Assembly (NCBI GenBank): GCA_022410635.1
Contig: JAJVDF010000875.1
Location: forward strand, 1-64,000
Direction of reading: 5' to 3'
DNA length: 64,000 bases
Origin: Tretioscincus oriximinensis
Lineage: Eukaryota > Chordata > Lepidosauria > Squamata > Gymnophthalmidae
Position numbers and translations under genes: made by a program. The notes under the pieces were generated by a model. The model made no database searches. It saw only the letters and a program-made list of their open reading frames with translations, and had not been told where the DNA came from. The first letter of the stretch is position 1; every line of letters begins with the position of its first letter. Positions 42,953-53,527 of this stretch are shown piece after piece.

Positions 42953-43100
42953 TTGGGCCTTGTCCTCACTGAGCCTTATTCTGGGCTGCCATCTACATGC
43001 TATTGTAGACTATGAGGTCTGCCATAGTCTAAACTGGCATGTGGATGGCCAAGCTCTGTCCCAAGATATGACTCCAAATAAGGCTGTTCACACAAAGGCT
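42953..43100. mobile_element. foldback MITE (GGCATGTGGATG family)
   Basis: TGTCCTCACTGAGCCTTATT CTGGGCTGCC, then near-palindromic GCCATCTACATGC / GGCATGTGGATGGC, then AATAAGGCTGTTCACAC. Confidence 0.6.
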
Positions 43101-43492
43101 TATAGCCTGGGATATAGGATATCCTGAATGCAAGCCATTGCTCCCATAGGATACACCTATCTAGGTTCTTGCAAGGTGGGGGTAGCGTCTTACTTGCTGT
43201 CGTGGCTCCTGTCCAACGTCTCCTTGAATCGCTGCCAGGAGCATGATCTTGCGCAACTTCAGCGGAAATCTTGCCCGGGCAGCAAATGGTGTCTTTTGGA
43301 AGCGGATTTGTGTCGTTGCACTATAAAACCCGGAATATATCAGCTCTCAAAAGTCATGGAATAAAAGTGGGTTGTAGTGAATTGATGGCTGACAACCTGT
43401 GAGCACGTATGCCTGGGTCATCCTGATTGAGCTCCCATGCAGGCATTAATCTCTTGTGTGCACAGGCTCAAAGGCTCAGTGGGCCAGGGAGA
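43101..43492. other. unassigned stretch
   Basis: The open frame 43128-43364 has no recognised domain. Confidence 0.35.
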
Positions 43493-43803
43493 GAAGAAGA
43501 AGAAGAAGAACTGGGTTCTTATACCCCGCTTTTCTCACCTTTCAAAAGGACTCAAAGCAGCTTACAAGGATATATTTTGCCCGAAGGCTGACATTCTATC
43601 TTCCCCACCAGTCTATGGTGGTTCCCATGTATCTACTTGCAGTCAGTTGCAATGTCTTGCAATTCATGCTTTCNAATAGCTGGGTTGGCTAGAGCTACAG
43701 GCTAGTGGAAGGTGCTCANCCCTCCCCACGTCCCACACAGGGCTTCGAAACCCCATCTCCCAGATGAGAGACGGATTCCTAAGCGATTGAGCTATCTGTG
43801 CCT
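43493..43803 (-). mobile_element. tRNA SINE, antisense, full length
   Basis: AGAAGAAGAAGAAGAACTGG to GATTGAGCTATCTGTGCC. Confidence 0.92.
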
Positions 43804-43823
43804 NCTAAGTAAGACATAGATGC

Positions 43824-44193
43824 TGCATCCACACGCAGGGCTAAAAAGCGCCCTTTGCTGCAGGATGGCAGCCATCTACCCGCAAAGCGCAGCAGCCGCC
43901 GTAGGTGGAAGGAAGGAAGCGCTGGCCTGTGAGTGGCCCAGCTCAGCCTTCTTTCNGCCGTGCCTGATTTGAACATCTCTCTGCTGATTGGCTGAGAGGC
44001 GGCAAACCCCTTGAGGCTCAAAATAGCAGCCGGTTTTCGGCCAGGAGCACTGTGAGGGGCTGCAAACCTCCGCTGTCCGAGACCCCGGAGGTTTGCTGCA
44101 ACTGCGCAACTGACAAGCCGGCTTTACGTCTGGCAGAACCGCCAGGACGGCGCTCCTAACCCGACGCCAATCAGCCGTGTGGATGCAGCCANA
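43824..44193. mobile_element. GC-rich MITE with GCTGCATCCACACG ends
   Basis: 370 bp with perfect 14-bp terminal inverted repeats GCTGCATCCACACG / CGTGTGGATGCAGC. The interior is GC- and CpG-rich, unlike other MITEs here. The left end resembles that of 29632. No clear target duplication. Confidence 0.6.
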
Positions 44194-44329
44194 AGTAGGA
44201 ATTGGAGTGGATTCACAATCAGAATCTTTACTTTATTCTGCCCTAGAAACTGCCCTGTGCTGTCTACAAACCAGCCAGGCTAGCACCAGCCATGGCATCT
44301 AGACAGCCCAGCCTGGCACCTTCTGGATA

Positions 44330-45030
44330 GCAGGTTGCGCCTCCGAGGACTTCGATGAACAATGCGAAGGGCAAATCAGGTTCACACCCGCTGTGTTTGG
44401 CTATTTCGGCTTCTGGCCCTTCCTCCTTGTCTTGCAAGTGTGCATTCCGACGTTCCGCGAGAAGGCTGCTGTTGTTGTGTTTTCTCCTAGCCCCGCCGCG
44501 CCTGCGCAATTGGAGGAGCTGGAAGGCAGGAGGAGGAGGAGGAAGAGGAGGAGGAGTGTTAAGAGAAAGAGGCTCCGCCCCCGGTTCTGCCTCCAGCAGC
44601 TCCCCTGCCCGCCACTTTATCAACTAGCCGAGGGGGCGCCCCTAAGTGCTGCCGCCGCCGCTTAGCCGCCCCCTCGTTCCTTCGCCTTTCCTCGCCTCCC
44701 AAGCCAGCGAACGGGCTGCGTCTCCCGCTACGAAGCTGCTGCCATTGGCGGGGTCTTCGCTTGGCGTCTCCTTGAGAGGTGAGATAGTGCGGCCGCCCGG
44801 ACGGAGCGGCTTAAGGCGTCGCGCCCGCTTGCCTGGGCTGCTTGCGGTCACTGAACTAATAATCTGCTGCTGCCCTGCGAGGCTCAATCGCCCTCACGGC
44901 GGCTGGGGGGTCGAGAGAGGGGCAGAGAGGCATTTCCCTGGGTGTGGAGGGGGGGCAGCTGCGGAAAGGCGACGGGGCGCTTTAATTGAGGGTGGAAAAG
45001 AGGACANTTCGGCAGAAGCTGCACCTGCTA
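44330..45030 (+). promoter_or_regulatory. KLHL32: CpG island, putative KLHL32 promoter
   Basis: About 700 bp with dense CG dinucleotides, GC boxes (for example GGCTCCGCCCCC near 44570) and an NRF1-like site CGCGCCTGCGCA at 44497-44508 (11 of 12 consensus positions). It lies about 14 kb from the divergent NDUFAF4 promoter. Its assignment to KLHL32 is inference from the known human gene order and from the start-codon exon 17 kb downstream on the plus strand. Confidence 0.7.
44510..44778 (+). other. KLHL32: candidate noncoding first exon of KLHL32
   Basis: The right edge is a good splice donor, CTTGAGAG|GTGAGATAG, with GT at 44779-44780 inside the CpG island. The left edge is not visible and is set just after the NRF1-like site. 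No coding sequence is implied; the open frames across this island lack codon constraint or recognisable domains. Confidence 0.45.
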
Positions 45031-45116
45031 AAATGCCCTCTTTTCCACGTTTAAAAGGGGCCTCAGGATTACTGGGGTCTTGCCTCCACTGGGGTTGTAG
45101 CTTGGAATAGGAGCAT

Positions 45117-45192
45117 GCCATCTACATGCTAGTGTAGACTATGGCAGGCCCCGAAAGGGGCCTGCCATAGTCTACACTGGCATGTGGATGGC
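45117..45192. repeat. near-perfect 36-bp hairpin with GAAA loop
   Basis: Arm 45117-45152 and arm 45157-45192 are complementary at 34 of 36 positions around GAAA. Both arms belong to the GGCATGTGGATG MITE family. Confidence 0.85.
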
Positions 45193-45518
45193 CAAGCTCT
45201 GCACTGTGATAGATATTGCTTGCATTATCTAGGATCCTAGATCTATGGGTGCACGACAGGGTCATCTGTGGTGCCCCCCCCCAGCTTTTGGGGTGCTCTG
45301 ACTGGATGTGATTTTAGACGCCTGCTGTTTATCCCGGCCTTCAGCTGAGTGAATCCTGCAGGAAGGGTTATCCTAAGGCCCAATTGCACCCCGAGACCTT
45401 CGGGTAAAGCGCAGGGTATAATTATATATATATAAAAATAACTGTTAAGATTTACTTGTGATCTTTCTATTTGTGATCTGACCCGAGACATCTGGGTATA
45501 AGGCAAAATCTAAATATA
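45193..45518. other. stretch with two short L2 tails
   Basis: CGAGACCTTCGGGTAAAGCG at about 45393 and CCGAGACATCTGGGTATAAG at about 45483; otherwise unassigned. Confidence 0.45.
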
Positions 45519-45722
45519 CAGGGTGCTTCAAGAAAATGTATACACACTTTGAACTTCCATACGATGTACAGAATCAGTGGTGACTCATTAACATTTGTTA
45601 TTTACGTTTTATTTACATTTTGACTTTAAGCTTTCTAATTTCTTGAAATGTAACTTTGTAGAACAGTAAATAAATTTTCTATGGAAGTTCACAGTGTGTA
45701 TACATTTTTTTGAAGCACCCTG
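45519..45722. mobile_element. mariner-type MITE
   Basis: CAGGGTGCTTCAAGAAAATG ... TTTTTGAAGCACCCTG with TA on both sides (45517-45518, 45723-45724). Same family as 33654-33849, inverted. Confidence 0.9.
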
Positions 45723-46115
45723 TATATATAAGCAAGTCAGTGAATGAATGAATGAGGTATTGAATCAGGCCACAGCAAGGGTTGCCATGAAAAAGACAGG
45801 AAAACTGCGGCTTCGATGGATGTGTAAAAGAGCAAAATTTAGCAGGTCTATAATGCCTGCAGCATCTGTTTAAATGTTCTTTTTTCCACACCCATTAAAA
45901 GTTTCTTGTTCTGTTTTTTCTTTTTAATGGCTGCTCTAGTCTATCTAGTTCAGCATCCCGTAGCACATAGTCTTTGTGGTAACAAATTTTGTTTGTTTTC
46001 GTATAAAGACATATATAAAAATGCGAACCCATTTTTTTTTGTATAATTTGTTGTCTTCCATTGCTCCTGCTCCCCTTCCTTTGTAAGTTTAGCCACTATG
46101 ACATTTCTACAATTT

Positions 46116-46380
46116 GGTGTAGTGGTTAGAGTGTTGGACTCGTACCTGGTAGTCTCCCGGTTCGATTCCCCACTCCTCCATGAAAGCCAGCTGGGTGACC
46201 TTGGGCCAGTCACAGTTCTTTGAACTCTCTCAGCCCCATCTACTCCACAGGGTGTCTGTTGTGGAGGAAGCAACAAAAGCTATGTGCACAACCCTATGGT
46301 TGGCTGCCCTGAGACCTTTGGGTATAGGGTGGGATACAAGTACAAATAAATAAATAAATAAATAAAATAAATAAATAAAT
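46116..46380 (+). mobile_element. tRNA SINE with L2 tail, well preserved
   Basis: TTTGGTGTAGTGGTTAGAGT; CCGGTTCGATTCCCCACTCC; CAGCTGGGTGACCTTGGGCC; tail GAGACCTTTGGGTATAGGGT and AAATAAATAAATA. Confidence 0.93.
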
Positions 46381-46962
46381 TTCTCTGTAGATGGCTCCAT
46401 CCCCTCCACATGGCTGTTTCATTCTTTACTCCTCATAGCCTGCAATTAAAAACTTACCTTTCATTTTTTGTAACAAATCCATGAAATATTTAAGAAATAT
46501 TTAAGAAATTTGTCCAATTTTTATTAAATCCACTAAAGCCTTGTTTTAGAACTGTCACATTGGGGGTTAATTGTTTTAATTTAACTTTCTATAAAATAAA
46601 AATGCATTGTTTGCTTGCCAGGAACAGGAGCCCAGATGCTTGTTCTAAATATGCTAAATGTTCTAAATGTGCTAAATACCTGATTGCAACGCCCTGGCCA
46701 TACACCTACTTTTAAAACTTTTTAAATTCATTTTCAGTCCTAAACAGGAANCTTTGTTGTTCCCAAACTAAATCTTGTTCTTCAAGACAGTTGATACCAC
46801 TTGAACNTATGTTTCGGGTAGCTTCTGAAACAGATTTGCCGTGTTGATGTCCTTTGGAAGTACTCAAGTACAATAATAGTGCNAAACAATAAAGTAACCT
46901 CAAGCCAAAAGGCTTGGAAAAATTTAAAAATATAAAACACATAATTCAGCACAGTATATAGA
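46381..46962. other. unassigned stretch
   Basis: Nothing recognised. Confidence 0.4.
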
Positions 46963-47272
46963 AGAAGAAGAAGAACTGGGTTCTTATACCCTGCTTTTCT
47001 CACCTTTCAAAGGGACTCAAAGCGGCTTACAAGGGTATTTTTGCCCAAAGGCTTCCATTCTATCTTCCCCACCAGGCTATGGTGGTTCCCATGTATCTAC
47101 TTGCAGTCAGTTGCAATTTCTTGCAATTCTTGCTTTCGAATAGCTGGGTTGGCTAGAGCTACAGGCTAGTGGAAGGTGCTCACCCCTCCGCACGTCCCAC
47201 ACAGGGCTTCGAAACCCCATCTCCCAGCTGAGAGGCGAATTCCTAAGCCACTGAGCTACATATTATTCAGAT
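46963..47272 (-). mobile_element. tRNA SINE, antisense, full length
   Basis: AGAAGAAGAAGAACTGGGTT to CCTAAGCCACTGAGCTA. Confidence 0.92.
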
Positions 47273-47529
47273 TAAATCTATTCCCCTGGGCTAACATAAC
47301 CAACAAACAGTCCATATGATATATGTGTGGAGAAGTGAAAGTANAAAGAACAAGAAGATCATATGTGCAATCTCAACCACAGTTTTTCTTAAATCTGATG
47401 ACCTAAATGCAAATATTACTATTTTCACACCAAGGAGATTCGCTTGGGGCTGCCAGCAGAACAGAGTTGTCACATTAAAACAGGCTGGAACTTAGCATAG
47501 AAGGAGGGCATTTCCTCTGGTGTAGCTTA

Positions 47530-47845
47530 TAGAACATAAGAGGAATCCTGCTGAATGGGGCTGGGGCCCACTAGTCCAGCATTCTGTCTCATCAAGCAGA
47601 AGAAGGCAGAATCACAACTGCCTGCAATACTGCCTGTTGTTCCATCTCAGAGGCAGTATAAAGAGATCCATGCTAATCGCTATTTATATCCTTGTTGTCC
47701 ATAAAGTTGTCTAATCCTATCTTAAAGCTATCTGGGCTGTTATCTACCACCACTTTTCCTGGAAGTAAATTCCAAAGGCTGATGACCCTCTGGGTAAAAA
47801 AATACTTTCCTTTGTGTCCCCTCAGTCATCTGCCCATCATAATGC
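47530..47845 (-). mobile_element. CR1-like LINE 3' end, antisense, old
   Basis: TAGAACATAAGAGGAATCCT; GAAGTAAATTCCAAAGGCTG; CTGGGTAAAAAAATACTTTC. Confidence 0.75.
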
Positions 47846-48829
47846 GTGTAGCACTTAGGGGAAAGTGAAATAACTTTTTGAAAGCCATTAAAGATACAAA
47901 TTTCTATCCAAGTTTTTATGTAATAACTGTAGGTTAGTGGCCAGAGAGCTTTGATCTCTACTGGAACTATGGCTTCATGGTCTGAACTCAACAAAATTAA
48001 AATCCACGATTAGTACAGAAAATCCAGCCATGCATTTTTATATTGGGGATGGTTCTTTATTGGTGATAGAAGTTCAAATCTCAAACTTGTCTTGAACTTT
48101 TGCAATAAAAATAAGGATTTGTCAGGTTTGACTGGGTAAAAATACAACATTTAACAAATGTAACTGATCGTACCAAAGATGATACAACTTTATTTCTTTT
48201 GTATTCTCCCTCACGGCCAATAAAATACTGCGGTAGAAGTTTGCTCCCCCCTTAAAATGTAAGATGGATCAGGACACAGCCCATCTAACCCAGCATCCTG
48301 TCTCACACAGAAGAAGGAATATCTTCACTTTCTTTCCGTGGCTATTCTTTGGCAAGGGATAACCCTTCTATATTATAAAAGACCTAGTTGTCAATAAGAG
48401 TCAGGGATGGGTGAACACCAGTTCACCATCCCCGAAGAAGTAGTGAAATTTCAGTAGTAAATTTCAGAGGTGTCATGTAATAAACACTAATATAGGCTCC
48501 AGTAGAACTTCAGTAGGGAGTTTTAAAATTTTGCAATTCTTTTGGATTGCAAAAATGAGCTGTTTATAAGAAACATTGCCCAGGGATCCCCAACCGTGCC
48601 TTTTTAAGGTCTTCGGAAAGGCTCTTTTCATGTTGGAGCAGGTAACTGCTGTTTTAAGTTTAACTTGTAATTTTACTTTTAACCCTTATGGTTTCTACTG
48701 ATGTAATGTAAGGCTTTTGACATGAAATTAATAAATAAAAATATTTTTTTCATTTCCCTCAGTTAGCATTTTGAGGCACTTTAGTGGCAATGGAGACACT
48801 TGGCTCCCACTGTTTTGCCTAATCTTTTC
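47846..48829. other. mostly unassigned, with a CR1 scrap
   Basis: CR1 3' UTR scrap at 48258-48315 (ATCAGGACACAGCCCATC; CAGCATCCTGTCTCACACAG). No gene. Confidence 0.4.
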
Positions 48830-48910
48830 CTAAATCTATTCAGGCTGGTTGCTGTCACCACCTCTTCTAGCTGAAGCTTCCATAAACTGATAACTGTCTT
48901 GAGTGAGAAA
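48830..48910 (-). mobile_element. CR1-like scrap, antisense
   Basis: CTATTCAGGCTGGTTGCTGT CACCACCTCTTCTAG. Confidence 0.5.
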
Positions 48911-48913
48911 ATT

Positions 48914-49638
48914 CAGGTGAAACCTCTTTATAACGAACTCCAAGCGACCAGAAAAATGTGCATGTTATAATGAAACCAATGCAAAAAGTGACTTAAGCAA
49001 GTTATCACAGTAACACACTTTTAAATACCAGAAACCATTGCAAAAATAACTCTAATACTCTTTGAGATGCCAGAAGCCATTGCAAAAACTATTTTTAAAA
49101 CTTTTAAATGCCAGAAACTATTACAAGTACTGCATTAACTTTGTCCCCACTAACACTTATTCCGGGCTGTATCTTAATACAGAGCTTGGCCATCCACATG
49201 TGGGTATACACCACACTAGCATGTGAATGTCAGGCTCCTGTTACAAGAAACAGCCCAGAATGAGGCTAGATTCTTTCAGTCTTAACACACTTGATGAGTT
49301 GCCGTCTTTTCTTGCAAACTGCTTTCCCTTGACACCTTCCATCTTGCCAAGGTAACTGTATTTACTTTTACATAGGACCCAGTCCATCAGATTGATTGGT
49401 TTGAAAATCGTTGCTGTAGCTTTAAAAATGTTACTCTGTACTGAACCCCTGTTGCACTTCAGTTTATTATAACAGGGTCTTGCAGAGTAGGCAAAGGCAC
49501 AGAAATCAGTTTGTTATACNGAAGTTTAGTGGGGCATTTTTACATTTATTTCAATGGTGTTCTGCCGGGACTTTCTAACTTGTTTGTTACATTGAGAATT
49601 TCATTACAAAGGGATTCTTTTTAAAGAGGTTTCACCTG
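48914..49638. mobile_element. pogo/Tigger-like non-autonomous transposon
   Basis: Inverted ends CAGGTGAAACCTCTTTA (17 bp, perfect) at both termini, followed on the right by TA. 725 bp, no transposase frame. Interior near-repeats GCCAGAA-CCATTGCAAAAA. Contains a nested MITE at 49143-49277. Confidence 0.72.
49143..49277. mobile_element. MITE (GGCATGTGGATG family) nested in the pogo-like element
   Basis: TGTCCCCACTAACACTTATT CCGGGCTG ... CAGCCCAGAATGAGGCTAG, inverted ends. Confidence 0.6.
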
Positions 49639-50001
49639 TACTTCCTTTTNGGTACATCAGCTTCAAAGAATGCCCCAGTGTGTGAAAGAGAATAGAATTT
49701 TTCAACCCATGCATTTCACTCAGGTCACCTTCTAACAGCTGTCTTTTGAGACTGAAGAGACCAGGTTGACTTCATAAGGGAGATGCACCAGTCGCTTGAT
49801 CCTTCTTTCCGTTCTGCCCCTTTTCCCGTTTCATTCGGAGGCATGCATTTTGCCACCTTGTTATTGTTCTGGGCAATTATTCCTTCACTAAGATGTGAAT
49901 AAGGAAGAATTGAAACCAACAGGCAGCTATGCTGTGTGTGCCAGGGCAGTTGGACAGTGGACTTGGGGACCAGACCCAAGTCCAGCCCTTCATTTCTTTG
50001 G
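49639..50001. other. unassigned stretch with a CR1 scrap
   Basis: CTTCAAAGAATGCCCCAGTG and ACCCATGCATTTCACTCAGG are a decayed antisense CR1 piece. No gene. Confidence 0.35.
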
Positions 50002-50135
50002 TAGTCAATTTCAGAGAAATAGCCGTGTTAGTCTAGTAGAAAGTCCAGCAAAGGAGCTAGCAACACTTTGAGACTAACTTGAGAAAAGTGGTTGGCATAA
50101 GCTTTCGTAGACACATCTACTTCTTCAGATGCTGT
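50002..50135 (-). mobile_element. Penelope-like fragment with hammerhead-like core
   Basis: A 13-bp duplication TTCATTTCTTTGG lies at 49989-50001 and 50136-50148. On the minus strand: CAGCATCTGAAGAAG, helix GTAGA/TCTAC, GAAAGCTTATGCC, ending in ACACGGCTATTTCTCTGAAA. Confidence 0.7.
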
Positions 50136-50149
50136 TTCATTTCTTTGGG

Positions 50150-50520
50150 CACCCTAGTCTGCCAGGCCCTGTGATCGCCCTCACCACTGCTGCCACCACG
50201 GCTAGCAGTGATGATGTGGGTAACCGGGGGAGGGGAGGAGGGCCACAGGCTCGGGTCTACTCTGGGATGGAGGGGAGAGGCAGGGACAGGTGGTGGGGGT
50301 GATGTGTCTGCCACAATTGCCCTCACCGCTGTCCTGCCACCTCCACTACCATCACAAGTGGTGGTGGCAACAACACTGTACCCTGCTGGAGCCTTTCCGG
50401 GCTCCAGTGGGGACTTACGGCCCCTGCCTGACTTTGTGCAAGACCATTTTCGCTGGCTGCGTATCACCCCCCTGCTGCAACTGTTATGTTGCAGTCTGCT
50501 GGCTGGTTTGGGTTTTGTAG
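50150..50520. other. GC-rich segment of unknown nature
   Basis: G+C-rich with GGTGGTGG and CCACCACC blocks, amid AT-rich DNA. Open frames in both directions lack recognisable domains. Possibly an unnamed repeat. Confidence 0.4.
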
Positions 50521-50523
50521 TAT

Positions 50524-50570
50524 AGAATATTTATACCCCATCCCATACCTGTGGCCAACAGTAAAAACAG
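50524..50570 (-). repeat. L2 tail fragment, antisense
   Basis: AATATTTATACCCCATCCCA TACCTGTGGCCAAC. Confidence 0.55.
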
Positions 50571-52073
50571 TACAAAATTAACATTTTAAAGCAGTAGCAA
50601 ACAATATCTGAAGGTGGAAAGAAAAACAATTCTTCCCTAAAGTTTATTTTATTGAATATTGCTTTTTGGTTAAGGGTGATCATGAAAGACATGTCTTCCC
50701 TAGTTTTTCTATTGAACCAATAGGCTTAAATATTGTCTTTCAACGCTTACCCCATTCTCTTTTATTTTATTTAGCAATTATGTTGCACTTTCTACAGACA
50801 AATGAATTCAGTCTCTACATTCACTCGTACATTCACACAAGCTTCATTTGGAATCTTTTATAGATTTAAAAATATGGTAATAGCAAATGTGGCAGTTTGG
50901 CATTTTATTTTTTAATGTAGTTTACATTTTTCTTTATGGTTAAATCCAGCTTCGTTGTCATTTAAAATGTGACACTACTGGGCATTTGTGTTATTAGAAT
51001 ATTTTGACAAACATCATACAATTTGCCATGTCGTAATTTGTTGTTCCTTTTGGTATGCTTAACCCTATAAGAATATCATCAACTGGTGAAGGGGAAATCT
51101 TGACATGTTTGGCACTGACAGATAATAATAAACAATAATAACATGAAGTATTTTTATTGCTGTCTAGGGACTTCACTATGACAAATGTTGTACACTAATT
51201 TTGCTGAGGTCAGGAATGAAATTAGTCCAAGGTGACCTTTTTGCACTTGTGGAAGTAAATGCATGAGTAAGTTCACTGTACATTTGTGTTACCAGCCCGC
51301 TCGCCTATGATAACTGACCCAATTTGGAGATGAAAGGAAATTTGAAATATGGGTCAACTTGTTATGAATTGCCAGGAGACTAGGTAAATCTGATAAGNGC
51401 AATGGGCCACCTATAACAAGTTAATTTTAGGTCTGATTTTTCACACATTAAAATGGGTAAGTGGACTGAATCTTAGACTTGGGGAGAAGGGAATAAGTGT
51501 CATTGGAAAACAAAAATATTCTAAGACATTTCATTTCACATGTCTAGTGTCAAGCATTGTTGTATCCTTTTCCCTGTGAAGTTTTTTGGTCAAGGGATTT
51601 TTGTTCCTCTTATTTTAAAAAAATATTCAATGGCTTTGAATTGAGATTTAAAAATAAGGTTAAAACAATGGAAAGCAATGTGAGGGAATGGTATTAAAAG
51701 CAACATTAAAACAAGGTTCTTTTAGGTCCCATCACACCTAAATTTAATCCAGCTTCATTCTTCTTCCAGAGAGTTTTCCAAAGTGTTTTCTTTCAGCATT
51801 CTAATAAGGAAAAGCCACTTTGATTTAGATAATGTGAAAAGGAAATTGCTATTCACTTTTGTTGCTGTATTTTTTCATTCTGAAAGTAGCCTGAAGGTGG
51901 GAATAAAATTTAGGTGTGACCAGGGGCAAGTAATCTGTTGCTTTGTTTCTTTCTCTTTTAGAAAGAAAATATTTCCCAATACTATTCATCNTACACAATG
52001 ATTACAATACTTAGTTAGATATTTCCAAATCCATTCCCTTGCCCTCTTATGTCCAGAATGCTGAGATCATGTA
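50571..52073. other. unassigned stretch in KLHL32 intron 1
   Basis: Low-repeat AT-rich DNA; no exon recognised. Confidence 0.4.
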
Positions 52074-52381
52074 GAAGAAGAAGAAGAACTGGGTTATTAT
52101 ACCCCGCTTTTTCTCACCTTTCAAAGGGACTCAAAGCAGCTTACGAGAGTATTTTGCCCAAAGGTTCACAATTCTATCTTCCCCTCCAGACTCTGGTGGT
52201 TCCCATGTATCTACTTGCAGTCAGTTGCAATTTCTTGCAGTTCCTGCTTTCGAATAGCTGGGTTGGCTAGAGCTACAGGCTAGTGGAAGGTGCTCACCCC
52301 TCCCCACGTCCGGCACAGGGCTTCAAAACCCCATTTCCCAGACGAGAGACGAATTCCTAAGCGACTGAGCTATCCGTGCCT
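52074..52381 (-). mobile_element. tRNA SINE, antisense, full length
   Basis: AGAAGAAGAAGAACTGGGTT to GCGACTGAGCTATCCGTGCC; a good reference copy of the family. Confidence 0.93.
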
Positions 52382-53204
52382 GCTAGTATCCAGGCTTTTC
52401 TTTCATTGTTTCTGTGCATCTGAGCCTAATAACTTATCCTTTATGAAGATACAAACTCATTTGTATATGCTAAATCTTTCTACAAAATGTTATACTGTAT
52501 TTTCATTACTTGGTTACTGATATTGTAATAGCTTGAGTCCAACATTCCAAGATCTTCCATTAGTCTGTCTTATCTAGCAGCTTACTTANTATCTGTTTTA
52601 CATAGTAGCTGTTCTCCAAGTTCTCAGGCTGAAACATCTCATCACCTGTTACTTTTTAAGAGAGTGTCTCAAAGAACATTAATGTGCCTAATTTTGACTG
52701 TGCAAGCATTAAAACTGCAAAACAGAACAAAATCAGAGTGTAACTGACACTGCCCTACTTAGCTGCATCTTGTCCAAATTCAGATCATTATTCACTCTTA
52801 CCTAACCCTGTGTTGGATGTTGGTCTAAATGGATCTGCTTACTTTCATCAAGGACTGCTGAGTTGGCTGCCTGTCATTTTTAAAGTGGCCATTCTTTTGC
52901 TCGGTTAATAATAGGAGCTACACATAGAAACTAAGGAGGTAAAAGCTTTTTGTAATATAAAATTAAAGTGCTCTAGAAAGTATTGCCTACAAAGATGTAA
53001 TGGGCCGTGTTTTGATAAATTATAGAATGGAGACTTGTCTTTTTAAAAGAATTATAGAGATGGTAGTTTATAAACTTTCTCATGGGAACAATCAGTTAAC
53101 ATCTGCCATATGGACTTTAGGGGTTGTTAAAATTGTAAGATTAACAAATTATTTAGTAGTGGTTTAAGGATCTTTCTGCGTATACAAGCAAGTGTACTAA
53201 GGAT
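52382..53204. other. unassigned stretch
   Basis: Nothing recognised. Confidence 0.4.
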
Positions 53205-53465
53205 CTCCCTTCTGTACACTGGCTTGCAATTTTCTGAAGGATCACCTCTTCTCATAAAGACCTTTCTGCANCTAAGATCTTCCAGTAAGATCCTCTTGAT
53301 ATTCCCACCACTTTAAGCAGGGAGTGAAGGCATGGAAGGGCACTTGCTGTGGTAGTCTCCAGATTATGGAATGGGCTTTGNGGTGCATCAGGCACCCCCA
53401 CTGTATATATTTAAAAACTTGTCAAAGACACACCTATTCATCCTGAACTTTAGCTGAGAGAGTAG
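53205..53465 (+). mobile_element. L2-like LINE fragment, old
   Basis: CTGTACACTGGCTTGCAATT; CCAGATTATGGAATGGGCTT; AAGACACACCTATTCATCCT. Confidence 0.6.
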
Positions 53466-53527
53466 CATGTTCTCCCTATACCAGTATTGTCAATTTTTTT
53501 GAGTTGCTCTGTTTTAGTTATTTTGTA

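Noticed and set aside
44646..45110. 154-codon open frame in the CpG island
   Set aside because: High-GC DNA lacks stop codons by chance; overlapping frames exist on both strands and a splice donor interrupts it at 44779.
50208..50525. Gly/Val- and Pro-rich frames in the GC-rich block
   Set aside because: Several overlapping frames on both strands without recognisable domains.
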